Of a stretch of 54,445 nucleotides of DNA, positions 35,367-42,782 are shown piece by piece. The notes beneath the pieces are model-generated. The model saw only the letters and a list, made by a program, of their open reading frames with translations, made no database searches and was not told where the DNA came from. Numbering within the stretch: position 1 is the first letter of the stretch; the number at the start of each line of letters is the position of its first letter. Source of the stretch: Actinomycetota bacterium (GTDB lineage: Bacteria > Actinomycetota > Actinomycetes > Nanopelagicales > Nanopelagicaceae); assembly GCA_009698615.1 (NCBI GenBank), contig WLPU01000012.1, forward strand, positions 1 to 54,445, given 5' to 3'. The translations under genes and the position numbers were made by a program.

Positions 35367-36080
35367 CTAGCGAAGGCGGTGTAAGCCACCGCGTACAAGA
35401 GCGGCATGTAAACGCACAGATAGAGAAGCAATCTCTTTTTGAACTTCCTCTGCTCGAGCCTTTGACTCAGAACTCTTCTGTCGCAGTAATGGCGTAATAA
35501 CTTGTTCGATTAATCCAATCTCACGATCGGCTGCAGATTTGAATGAACGAAGATGTCTTGGTTCAATACCAAAACTGGCCATCTCGGTTACTGCGCGGGC
35601 AATCGCGAGAGCATCAGAATCGTAATGACGGCCGCGAGGTGCAATAAGACCATACGCCTCGAGCTCCACAAGTTGCTCATCCGTCAGGGAACTAGATTTC
35701 AACAGCTCGTCACGAGATAAACGAAGATCGCTCTGCTCGCCAAAACTTGCTGGAGCTAGTTCGCCATCAATTGTTGCTAAACGTGGTGTTGGCGCTCCTC
35801 CTGCAATCTTTGCTGGCTGTAAACCACGATCTAGTGCATCGAGGTTTTCCTTAATAATCCTAAGAGGTAAGTACTGATCTCGCTGGGCAAGAAGCACGTA
35901 TCGAAGACGTTCGAGATCGGAATTCGTAAATTTTCTATATCCCGACGGAGTTCTCTGAGGCTCGATGAGACCCTCAGATTCCAGGAATCGAATCTTCGAA
36001 ATTGTTATGTCTGAGAAATCGCTTCTTAGTTTGCTCAACACTTCCCCGATGCTCAGATAGGCGCGCGCTGGGACACTCAT
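35367..36080 (-). CDS. ftsR: MerR-family regulator of cell division genes (FtsR-type)
   Basis: A 237-residue MerR-like regulator. The N-terminal domain shows LSIGEVLSKL and KIRFLESEGLIEPQRTPSGY, typical of FtsR (Rv1828), which in corynebacteria activates ftsZ. A second helix-turn-helix-like region (SRDELLKSSSLTDEQL near 122) matches the two-domain layout of this subfamily. AAAGGAGG lies before the ATG, and the ATG overlaps the garA stop (ATGA). The symbol rests on gene order plus this domain layout. Confidence 0.86.
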   Translation of the reverse strand: MSVPARAYLSIGEVLSKLRSDFSDITISKIRFLESEGLIEPQRTPSGYRKFTNSDLERLRYVLLAQRDQYLPLRIIKENLDALDRGLQPAKIAGGAPTPRLATIDGELAPASFGEQSDLRLSRDELLKSSSLTDEQLVELEAYGLIAPRGRHYDSDALAIARAVTEMASFGIEPRHLRSFKSAADREIGLIEQVITPLLRQKSSESKARAEEVQKEIASLSVRLHAALVRGGLHRLR

Positions 36081-36529
36081 CTGTTACCTCCTTTAAGAAA
36101 TAGGAGATGGAATTTACCAATTTGAAGTTCATCGCCCATCGACAATGTCGCGTTTGTCGTCGAAAGATCGTTAACGTAGGTACCGTTGAGAGATCCGAGA
36201 TCTTCAACAACGAAATCGCCATTCTTAGACAAGGAAATATTTGCATGCTTTCTTGAAACAGTTACGTCATCTAAAAATATGTCATTCTCGGGAGCGCGGC
36301 CGATAGAAACACCAAGACTGGAGATCAAGAAACGTGACCCTTTATTGGCGCCACGATATGCGATCAGCATCGCATGCTCACCGTTCAATTGTGCAACTGT
36401 CGCACGCTCAGCTTCTGAAAGTTTTTCTAAAATTTGTGAAAGCTGATGAGATTCGGAATCACTCACCACTCCCCTGACTCCTAAATGAAGTGTGGCAGTA
36501 AGGTCACGTTCGGGTTTTCTCGCTTCCAT
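36077..36529 (-). CDS. garA: FHA-domain protein, GarA/OdhI-type
   Basis: About 150 residues. The C-terminal FHA domain has GRAPENDIFLDDVTVSRKHA (about 76-95) and SLNGTYVN (about 109-116), nearly identical to GarA/OdhI, which when unphosphorylated binds 2-oxoglutarate dehydrogenase and glutamate dehydrogenase. I chose ATG 36529 because GGAGG lies five bases upstream. The N-terminal tail lacks the ETTS phosphorylation motif found in GarA/OdhI; a TAT stretch at about 11-13 stands in its place. Confidence 0.88.
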   Translation of the reverse strand: MEARKPERDLTATLHLGVRGVVSDSESHQLSQILEKLSEAERATVAQLNGEHAMLIAYRGANKGSRFLISSLGVSIGRAPENDIFLDDVTVSRKHANISLSKNGDFVVEDLGSLNGTYVNDLSTTNATLSMGDELQIGKFHLLFLKGGNR

Positions 36530-36563
36530 AACTGCCTCCTTTCTAAACTTAAGGTTGAGGCTT

Positions 36564-36592
36564 ACCTTAAACAAGCGTGGCTAGAAGGTCAA
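36564..36592 (-). promoter_or_regulatory. Promoter of garA-ftsR operon with iron-box-like palindrome
   Basis: On the minus strand TTGACC (36587-36592, overlapping the gcvH stop), 17-nt spacer, TAAGGT (36564-36569): close to consensus. The -10 lies inside an inverted repeat, TTAAGGT and ACCTTAA with an 8-nt centre (36549-36570). Its left 12 bases, TAAGGTAAGCCT, match a DtxR/IdeR half-site, but the full site is one base longer than the usual 19. Confidence 0.6.
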
Positions 36593-36969
36593 GCGGTAAT
36601 TTCTATATATTGCTGAGCGGACAACAAATCCGCAGAATGTTCGGTTATTACTATCTCGCAGAGCCATCCTTGGCCATACGGATCGCTGTTAAGGGTTTCG
36701 GGAGCACCAACTAAGGAATCGTTAATCGCAGCAATCGTTCCACTCACCGGAGCATAAATTTCGGAAACACTTTTCGTCGATTCAACTTCACCGCACACCT
36801 TGCCAGCGGTAACTTTTTCCCCCACGTTGGGAAGCTGCACATACACAATGTCTCCCAAGGCGCTCTGCGCGAAATCGGTTATTCCCATGCGCACTCTTTG
36901 GGCAATTTGCGTGTCAGCAATCCATTCGTGCTCTTTTGTGTATTTCAAATCATCGGGTACGTGTGACAC
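36589..36969 (-). CDS. gcvH: Glycine cleavage system H protein
   Basis: Lipoylated carrier of the glycine cleavage system, about 126 residues. The lipoyl lysine lies in VESTKSVSEIYAP (about 62-66), and KYTKEHEW opens the domain. I chose GTG 36969 because GGAGG lies 6 bases upstream and homologues begin here (SHVPDDLKYT); the upstream ATG at 37008 adds 13 residues with no homology. It follows pgsA by 44 bases, where most actinobacteria carry DUF881 and small basic protein genes. Confidence 0.94.
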   Translation of the reverse strand: MSHVPDDLKYTKEHEWIADTQIAQRVRMGITDFAQSALGDIVYVQLPNVGEKVTAGKVCGEVESTKSVSEIYAPVSGTIAAINDSLVGAPETLNSDPYGQGWLCEIVITEHSADLLSAQQYIEITA

Positions 36970-37013
36970 GAAGGTCCTCCATCTCTTGGCACTCTCCCTG
37001 CGAGCCACCCACT

Positions 37014-37574
37014 CTAGTTTGCTCCCGAGAGTTTCCGCCAGCCAGAAATGAAGTAATCAACCCCGGTGGAAAGGTAGAGCCCTACTCCCCACAGCGCGAA
37101 ACTCCAGCCCACTACAAATGCAATATGTCCTAGCGTCGTGTCAGCCAAAGCTAGAAGTAGGAATGGGAACGCATAGAGAAGATTGAAAGTCGCAGCTTTG
37201 CCAGAATACGTCACGGTCAGCAAGCCCAGGCCTCGGCGCTTCATAGCCAAAGTTAAAATCCCTAAAATAAGATCGCGAAGGACAATAACTACAATCAACC
37301 ACAATGGAATAGCGCCACGGATGAGTAAAACTATTAACGTAACGGCGATGTAGGCACGATCAATGGCGGGATCCATAATTTCACCCAAACGCGAGGTTTG
37401 ATTCCACGCCCTGGCCAATTTCCCATCGAAATAATCAGTGGCACCACCCACAGCCAATACCGCAACCGCCCATGCATCGGCATGGCGACTCAATGCTAAA
37501 TAAGCAAAGAGCGGAATGCCCAATGCTCGCAGGAAAGTCAAGGCATTAGGGATCGTATAAATAGTGCGATTCAT
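37014..37574 (-). CDS. pgsA: CDP-diacylglycerol-glycerol-3-phosphate 3-phosphatidyltransferase
   Basis: Makes phosphatidylglycerol phosphate at the membrane; 186 residues with about four helices. The CDP-alcohol transferase signature D-x2-DG-x2-AR-x8-G-x3-D-x3-D is intact at about 47-73 (DYFDGKLAR to DPAIDR). A close homologue (PgsA2-type) sits before gcvH in mycobacteria. Its ATG begins one base after the discriminator base of tRNA-Pro and has no ribosome-binding site, so its mRNA would be leaderless after tRNA processing. Confidence 0.92.
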   Translation of the reverse strand: MNRTIYTIPNALTFLRALGIPLFAYLALSRHADAWAVAVLAVGGATDYFDGKLARAWNQTSRLGEIMDPAIDRAYIAVTLIVLLIRGAIPLWLIVVIVLRDLILGILTLAMKRRGLGLLTVTYSGKAATFNLLYAFPFLLLALADTTLGHIAFVVGWSFALWGVGLYLSTGVDYFISGWRKLSGAN

Positions 37575-37575
37575 G

Positions 37576-37649
37576 TCGGAGCGACAGGATTTGAACCTGC
37601 GACAACCAGACCCCCAGCCTGGTGCGCTACCAAGCTGCGCTACGCCCCG
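37576..37649 (-). tRNA. tRNA-Pro(GGG)
   Basis: A 74-nt cloverleaf on the minus strand. The acceptor CGGGGCG pairs with CGCTCCG, discriminator A. The anticodon arm CCAGG-CTGGGGG-TCTGG reads GGG with G37. The T-arm is GCAGG-TTCAAAT-CCTGT. CCA is not encoded; the next base after the discriminator is C and then the pgsA ATG. It appears to be co-transcribed from cmk-der. Confidence 0.97.
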
Positions 37650-37651
37650 GC

Positions 37652-37665
37652 GGCGATTTCTCGCC
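37652..37665 (-). other. GNRA-type hairpin before tRNA-Pro
   Basis: GGCGA-GAAA-TCGCC on the minus strand sits in the 28-base spacer between the cmk-der stop and tRNA-Pro, just 2 nt before the tRNA 5' end. It may stabilise or separate the two products of a shared transcript. Confidence 0.4.
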
Positions 37666-37677
37666 AGATGTCAGATC

Positions 37678-39648
37678 CTAGTCGCGCTCCCGTACGCGAA
37701 CGGCAACTTGGACCGGTGTACCTGGGAAACCGAACTCTTCGCGTAAGCGGCGCTCAATAAACCGGCGGTAAGAGCTTTCCAAAAATCCTGTAGTAAATAT
37801 GACAAAGCGCGGGGGTGCGATGCCAGCTTGAGTGGCGTAAAGAATTTTGGGTTGCTTGCCTCCACGTACAGGTGGCGGTGTAGCTGCAATCAATGTGCCC
37901 AAGAAGGAGTTGAGTTTGCTGGTGGGTACGCGACGTTCCCAACTTGCGATTGCCGTCCGTAAGGCAGGGGCAAGACGATCCCGATGCCATCCCGTCTTGG
38001 CGGCCAAATTGACCCGCTGGGCCCACTCCACCTGATCCAGATGACGGTCAATTTCCCGATCCAGCGTCCTCTGGCGATCTTCATCTACCAGATCCCATTT
38101 ATTCATGACAAGAATCAATGCTTTTCCAGCTTCCTCAACCATCGTGATGATGCGCAAATCTTGCTCAGAAATCGCAACTGAAGCATCTAAAACAACAACC
38201 GCCACTTCTGCACGCTCGAGTGCAACTTGGGTACGAAGCGTCGCATAATAATCAGTCCCACTTTGTTGATTTGCACGGCGCCGGATTCCCGCAGTGTCGA
38301 TAAATCTCCAGGTCGATCCGCCAAGTTCAATAAGCTCATCAACCGGATCACGAGTCGTGCCCGCAACATCATCAACCAACGAACGATTCTGTCCAGCCAA
38401 AATATTGAGCAAGCTTGATTTACCAACATTAGGGCGACCGATGAGAGCTACTCGACGATATCCATCTTGTACCTGAGCGCCACCAACTTCCGGCAAGACC
38501 TCTGCGATCAAATCGAGAAGGTCTCCGCTTCCGCGGCCATGGAGGGCTGATACAAAATGAGGTTCACCTAAACCTAGATTCCAGAGAATATGCGCATGCG
38601 CCTCATCGACTTCGCCATCGATTTTGTTGGCAACCAAAATGATTGGCTTCTTCATTTTTCGCAGATCTTGTACAAGAACATCATCTTCATCAAGGGCGCC
38701 CACTTGGGCATCGACAACGAAAAGCAAAACATCGGCTTCCTTCATCGCAAGCTCGGCACTCAAACTCACTCCTATTGAGATCCCATCCGGTTTAGATTCC
38801 CATCCCCCCGTGTCCATCACCATGAAATCGCGACCATTCCAATTGCATTCATATGTCACTCGATCACGTGTAACACCTGGCGTATCTTCAACTATTGCTT
38901 CACGCCTACCAAGAAATCGATTGATGAGTGTTGATTTTCCAACGTTTGGACGTCCTAATAACGCAACTATTGGAAGGCCTAGCAAGCGACGTTCTTTGAG
39001 CAACTCCCAGATGCGCTCGGCAGTTTCTTCAAGATTGATCTGAGTTGAGTCAATTTCTATTGCATCACTTGCCATCATCAACGGTGAAGCTTTTCGCGTG
39101 GAATCCGTGGTATCTCGTTCTTCTAGGGAAGCGGCTACTTTCTCCACCTCTGACAGGGATTTTTCATCATGTAACTCGCGATCGCGTCGCACCGCTCGCG
39201 CAGCAAGGTCAGCGGTGAGGAATATCTTCAAGCCAGCATCTGGAGCCACCACGGTTCCAATATCGCGACCCTCCACAACTATGCCTCGTTCGGCTGCAGC
39301 AATTAATTTTTGTTGGAGCAATAAAAGAACTTGTCGAACTTCGGGATAGGTGCTTACTTCGCTCACACGTTCGGTAACTTCGGCAGAACGAATCTCGCGA
39401 GTGATATCTACATCACCCGCAAAAATTTTCGGAGCGTTGGGATCGCTATTGAAAGTCAAAGGTGATTGACCTAAGGATTTCACAAGATCTTTTGGTGATG
39501 TAACTTTATCTCGTAGTGCAAGCCAAGCAACGCCGCGGTAAAGCGCTCCAGTATCTAAATAACTCCAACCAGCACGTTGTGCAATTGCTTTAGCTGTGCT
39601 GGATTTGCCTGCGCCGCTTGGTCCATCAATTGCTATAACGACACCCAT
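37678..39648 (-). CDS. cmk-der: Cytidylate kinase - GTPase Der fusion
   Basis: A single 656-residue chain. Residues 1-220 are cytidylate kinase (P-loop GPSGAGKSS at 9-17, which phosphorylates CMP and dCMP). Residues ~226-656 are Der/EngA, with two GTPase P-loops (GRPNVGKST at 232-240 and GRPNVGKSS at 404-412) and a C-terminal KH-like domain, needed for 50S ribosome assembly. The two genes are neighbours in most actinobacteria, and fusions are known in some (for example bifidobacteria). No internal stop separates them. A TTGTTC-16-TAGACT promoter and leaderless ATG precede it. Confidence 0.95.
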   Translation of the reverse strand: MGVVIAIDGPSGAGKSSTAKAIAQRAGWSYLDTGALYRGVAWLALRDKVTSPKDLVKSLGQSPLTFNSDPNAPKIFAGDVDITREIRSAEVTERVSEVSTYPEVRQVLLLLQQKLIAAAERGIVVEGRDIGTVVAPDAGLKIFLTADLAARAVRRDRELHDEKSLSEVEKVAASLEERDTTDSTRKASPLMMASDAIEIDSTQINLEETAERIWELLKERRLLGLPIVALLGRPNVGKSTLINRFLGRREAIVEDTPGVTRDRVTYECNWNGRDFMVMDTGGWESKPDGISIGVSLSAELAMKEADVLLFVVDAQVGALDEDDVLVQDLRKMKKPIILVANKIDGEVDEAHAHILWNLGLGEPHFVSALHGRGSGDLLDLIAEVLPEVGGAQVQDGYRRVALIGRPNVGKSSLLNILAGQNRSLVDDVAGTTRDPVDELIELGGSTWRFIDTAGIRRRANQQSGTDYYATLRTQVALERAEVAVVVLDASVAISEQDLRIITMVEEAGKALILVMNKWDLVDEDRQRTLDREIDRHLDQVEWAQRVNLAAKTGWHRDRLAPALRTAIASWERRVPTSKLNSFLGTLIAATPPPVRGGKQPKILYATQAGIAPPRFVIFTTGFLESSYRRFIERRLREEFGFPGTPVQVAVRVRERD

Positions 39649-39655
39649 AAGGGCG

Positions 39656-39683
39656 AGTCTAGCGGTTAATGAAGTGCGAACAA
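39656..39683 (-). promoter_or_regulatory. Leaderless promoter of cmk-der
   Basis: TTGTTC (39678-39683), 16-nt spacer, TAGACT (39656-39661), then 7 nt and the ATG, with no Shine-Dalgarno. Confidence 0.6.
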
Positions 39684-39690
39684 TCCGCGA

Positions 39691-40740
39691 TCAACGCGCA
39701 GAATGCACGTTCCAACCACGTTCGCGCAGATGCTGGGAAAGAATTTGAGCGCCTTGCGATGAAAGTGCCAGTGTAATGAGGCCCGTAAATTGACCTGGTG
39801 AATGTTCGATGGACAAATCCTCAATATTCACGCCAGCGATTGCGCACTCATTAAACAATTCCGCCAACTGTCCAGCTTTATCTTCAATAACAATTGGTAG
39901 GAAGGAATAATCCCTCGCGCGACCACCATGCTTTCCTGGTATTCGCGCTCTGCCTTCTTGCCCATGTTCAACAAAACTTTTGATCGACTCAGGCGAATCA
40001 ATTCCATCTATAAATTTTTTAAGATCCGTCAGCATCTTTTCAAGAAGCGGAAGAATATGTGCACGATTTTCAAGAAGAATTTCACTCCAAAGTTGCGGAT
40101 CTGACGCCGCTATGCGCGTCGAATCCTTTAGCCCTTGCCCAGATAAATCCATTGCCTGATCCGCGGCGCCTCGAAGTTGCCCCGCCAGCAAGGAGGCTGA
40201 GATCTGCGGCAGGTGCGAGATCAGAGCTACGAACGCGTCATGTTCCTGATGACTCATCACCACGATCGAAGCGTCGAGGGCAACTAAGATTTTCGTGATG
40301 TAGGCGATGACATCTGGGGCAGTATGGACGCTGGGAGTAAGAACCCATCGCCTTCCAGCAAAAAGATCTCCCCGTGCCGATTCAGGACCGCCCACTTCGC
40401 GTCCCGCCAAAGGATGCGTCCCGCAAAACCGTGTAGCAAAACCGGAAATTGTTTCGATTTCCACTTGAGGTTTAGTTTTAACACTACCAATATCCATAAA
40501 GACAGCATTTGGATTGAGTAAAAATTCCCGCGCTGCAACTTCACGAAATGCTGAGGTGGGAGTTGCGATGACAACAAGCCCTGCCGGACCTTCTCCCGGC
40601 TTACCTACCAAATCTTGTGCAAGAAGTGCCCGTTCAGGAACGATATCGACCATAGAGATATCGAAGCCTTGAGCGCGTAACGCCAAACCCAACGAAGTCC
40701 CAATCAAGCCAGAACCAATGATCCGAACGTGCGCAGCCAC
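39691..40740 (-). CDS. tyrA: Prephenate dehydrogenase
   Basis: Oxidises prephenate to 4-hydroxyphenylpyruvate in tyrosine synthesis. The Rossmann loop GSGLIGTSLGLALRA lies at 9-23. The catalytic GTHPLAGREVGG segment is near residue 109. The C-terminal ~75 residues form an ACT-type regulatory domain (IVIEDKAGQLAELFNEC). The 349-residue length fits the actinobacterial type. The GTG start is 3 bases after the aroH stop, so the chorismate-to-tyrosine steps are coupled. Confidence 0.93.
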   Translation of the reverse strand: MAAHVRIIGSGLIGTSLGLALRAQGFDISMVDIVPERALLAQDLVGKPGEGPAGLVVIATPTSAFREVAAREFLLNPNAVFMDIGSVKTKPQVEIETISGFATRFCGTHPLAGREVGGPESARGDLFAGRRWVLTPSVHTAPDVIAYITKILVALDASIVVMSHQEHDAFVALISHLPQISASLLAGQLRGAADQAMDLSGQGLKDSTRIAASDPQLWSEILLENRAHILPLLEKMLTDLKKFIDGIDSPESIKSFVEHGQEGRARIPGKHGGRARDYSFLPIVIEDKAGQLAELFNECAIAGVNIEDLSIEHSPGQFTGLITLALSSQGAQILSQHLRERGWNVHSAR

Positions 40741-40742
40741 CT

Positions 40743-41105
40743 TTATTGCGCCAAATCTTTTCTCAATGAGGCCGCTTCTTTCAGATAAATATGGCTAATT
40801 TCGCTTGAGTCCTTGCTCGTATTGCACCAAAGCATGACTCGAATTATTAAAGGCAAAGCCCCCGGTACATCTATCTCGCTTGCGCACAATAAAGGTACCG
40901 CTCCAAACCCAATTTCTCGTGCAGCTGCGGCTGGGAAATCAGCCGTGAGATCAGGGGTGGCAGTTAGAATGACCGAGATGACATCGATGATTTCAAGTTC
41001 ATTCGCAGCCAAGATTGCAGGTAGTAGTTCTTTTACACCTTTATGGATCTCCGGGATGGTGTTTGACCCAACCGAAATCGCACCGCGAATTGCTCGAACT
41101 GACAT
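40743..41105 (-). CDS. aroH: Chorismate mutase, AroH class
   Basis: Converts chorismate to prephenate, directly upstream of tyrA. The 120-residue protein begins VRAIRGAISV, the AroH-class signature with its active-site arginine, and has LMLW-like IIRVMLWCNT near 85-94 (FYB-type trimer). This class is distinct from the AroQ type. The ATG has no Shine-Dalgarno, and TAGCCT lies 7 nt upstream, so it is probably leaderless. Confidence 0.93.
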   Translation of the reverse strand: MSVRAIRGAISVGSNTIPEIHKGVKELLPAILAANELEIIDVISVILTATPDLTADFPAAAAREIGFGAVPLLCASEIDVPGALPLIIRVMLWCNTSKDSSEISHIYLKEAASLRKDLAQ

Positions 41106-41380
41106 GGGAATAAGGCTACTCCACTGAGTGAAGTTCGCGGCTGTTTAATAGGCATGTCGATACATCTACTTACATGCAAATTACTAAAAAGTTAGAACCA
41201 TTTTCTGGCATTTCCTGCGTCCGTATGGGTACAAGATGAAAGTCTATTTATCGGTTTTCCGACCGTTACTTGTGCGCCAAACACCTCCGTTATGTCGATT
41301 AATCATTATTACGGTAGACGCATATAAGCAATAAATCGACATAAAGATATTTGTCTGCTGCGTGTAATACCCATTTATAG
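41106..41380 (-). other. 275-base gene-free spacer before aroH with inverted repeats
   Basis: The longest gene-free stretch in the window, AT-rich. Contents: the aroH -10 box (41113-41118), a perfect 11-bp inverted repeat TTATGTCGATT / AATCGACATAA (41290-41300 and 41334-41344, 33-base spacer; inward it extends by ATnA with one mismatch), a third copy of ATGTCGAT (41154-41161), and a small hairpin CGGT/ACCG (about 41253-41266). Nothing codes convincingly. It could hold regulatory sites, a small RNA or gene remains. Confidence 0.5.
41113..41118 (-). promoter_or_regulatory. -10 box of leaderless aroH-tyrA
   Basis: TAGCCT on the minus strand, 7 nt, then ATG; no Shine-Dalgarno. Confidence 0.5.
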
Positions 41381-42094
41381 TTAAATAGATAAAGCCTTTT
41401 GCAGGTTAAGAAGTTCAACTTCGTTCAAATCCCGCCATCGCCCTTCCAGGACATCCCCCAATAAAATTGGTCCAAATCGTGTCCGGATCAATCGCAGAAC
41501 ATCTACTCCGACAGCCTCCATAAGGCGTCGAATAATGTGGTATCGACCTTCGTGAATTGTTACTTCTAGCCACGTTGGAGAGAGCTCCTTGAAATCCAGC
41601 ACTCGCCCCAACCCATCTTCCAATTCGATGCCTCGAAGAAGATTCTTTTGGGCATCCCGTGGCAAACTTCCCGCGTATTCAATAATGTAAGTTTTCTCGA
41701 GCCCATAAGATGGGTGAGTAGCCCGAAAAGTAATTTCTCCATCATTAGTGAGCAAAATCAGCCCTTCGCTCTCTTTATCTAATCGACCTACATGAAAGAG
41801 ACGTTCGGTTCGGAGCGAAATAAAATCAGAAAGACTAGGACGCCCTTCGGGGTCATACATAGTAGACACAACGCCTTTGGGTTTATGAAGTGCAAGATAA
41901 GTCTTAGTCAAACTGGGAGTAATTGACTCACCATCAACCATTACGGCAGCCTTTTCGGATTCAACCTTGGCGCCCATCTCACGTACCACGGCGCCATCAA
42001 CGCTCACGCGTCCTTCAGCGATCAATTCATCGGCTCCACGGCGACTCGTGATCCCGGCGTCGGCAATGAACTTATTCAGGCGAATCAAGACCAT
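41381..42094 (-). CDS. rluB: 23S rRNA pseudouridine synthase (RluB/RsuA family)
   Basis: A 237-residue pseudouridine synthase. The N-terminal S4 RNA-binding domain (LNKFIADAGITSRRGADELI) is followed by the catalytic domain with HVGRLDKESEGL, where the Asp is the nucleophile. The usual actinobacterial order scpA-scpB-rluB is kept. The C-terminus NEVELLNLQKALSI is complete. RluB versus RsuA cannot be fully separated by eye, but position and length favour RluB. Confidence 0.9.
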   Translation of the reverse strand: MVLIRLNKFIADAGITSRRGADELIAEGRVSVDGAVVREMGAKVESEKAAVMVDGESITPSLTKTYLALHKPKGVVSTMYDPEGRPSLSDFISLRTERLFHVGRLDKESEGLILLTNDGEITFRATHPSYGLEKTYIIEYAGSLPRDAQKNLLRGIELEDGLGRVLDFKELSPTWLEVTIHEGRYHIIRRLMEAVGVDVLRLIRTRFGPILLGDVLEGRWRDLNEVELLNLQKALSI

Positions 42095-42195
42095 TGCGGC
42101 AATCCAATCTGCTGATGATCACATCGTGTTGCGTGATCGCGCTCAGTCTAGCCGTGAGCCTACCAAGAAGATAATCCGCTACCTCAGAGCTTTGC

Positions 42196-42231
42196 AGAAT
42201 AGAGAGCCTGGCCAGAGCATCTCTCTATTCT
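42196..42231 (-). repeat. Intercistronic hairpin between scpB and rluB
   Basis: Perfect 11-bp inverted repeat AGAATAGAGAG / CTCTCTATTCT with a 14-nt loop, directly after the scpB stop. No U-tract follows, so it is more likely an mRNA stabiliser or processing site than a terminator. Confidence 0.6.
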
Positions 42232-42782
42232 CAATCGGTCAAAGAGTCCAGTACTTCGTCTAGCCTGTCGAGATCTGGCAGGTAAGGCGCCAAGGCCGGT
42301 AGGTCCCCCAAAGAATTGAGTGCCAAGCGCTCCAGGAAGTAATGGGTAGTCACATAAAGGATCGCTCCGGTTTCATGCTCCATTCCGGCCTCCTCCACTA
42401 ATCCTCGGGTTACGAGAGTCTTCATGACCGCCTCGACATTTACCCCCCGAATGGCTGACACTCGCGCTCGAGAAATAGGTTGACGATATGCGATCACGCT
42501 CAAAGTCTCAAGGGCCGCTTGAGTTAAACGTGACTGCTGGCCATCCAAGACAAATTTTTCTACAGCCGCTGAATACTCAGCTCTGCTATAAAAACGCCAG
42601 CCTCCGGTGATCTGGCGCAATTCAAATCCATTCTCGGAGTAACTGGTTTCAAGGCGCGCCAGCGCTTGGATGATCTCATCGATGGGACGCTCCAAAACCT
42701 GAGCCAGGATAAGTTCGGTCACCGGTTCATCGACAACCATCAAAATTGCTTCTATGGAACGATCGAGTTCAGGATTAGACAT
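42231..42782 (-). CDS. scpB: Segregation and condensation protein B
   Basis: A 183-residue partner of SMC-ScpA in chromosome condensation. It has two winged-helix domains: EAILMVVDEPVTELILAQVL near 11-30 and ALETLSVIAYRQPISRARVSAIRG (near 91-114), the latter very characteristic. It overlaps the scpA stop by 8 bases. Confidence 0.93.
   Translation of the reverse strand: MSNPELDRSIEAILMVVDEPVTELILAQVLERPIDEIIQALARLETSYSENGFELRQITGGWRFYSRAEYSAAVEKFVLDGQQSRLTQAALETLSVIAYRQPISRARVSAIRGVNVEAVMKTLVTRGLVEEAGMEHETGAILYVTTHYFLERLALNSLGDLPALAPYLPDLDRLDEVLDSLTD

Noticed and set aside
41290-41344. dif site or attachment site
   Set aside because: TTATGT resembles one dif arm, but the 11-bp arms are 33 bases apart, not around a 6-base centre, and no XerC arm is seen. 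xerD is 4 kb away.
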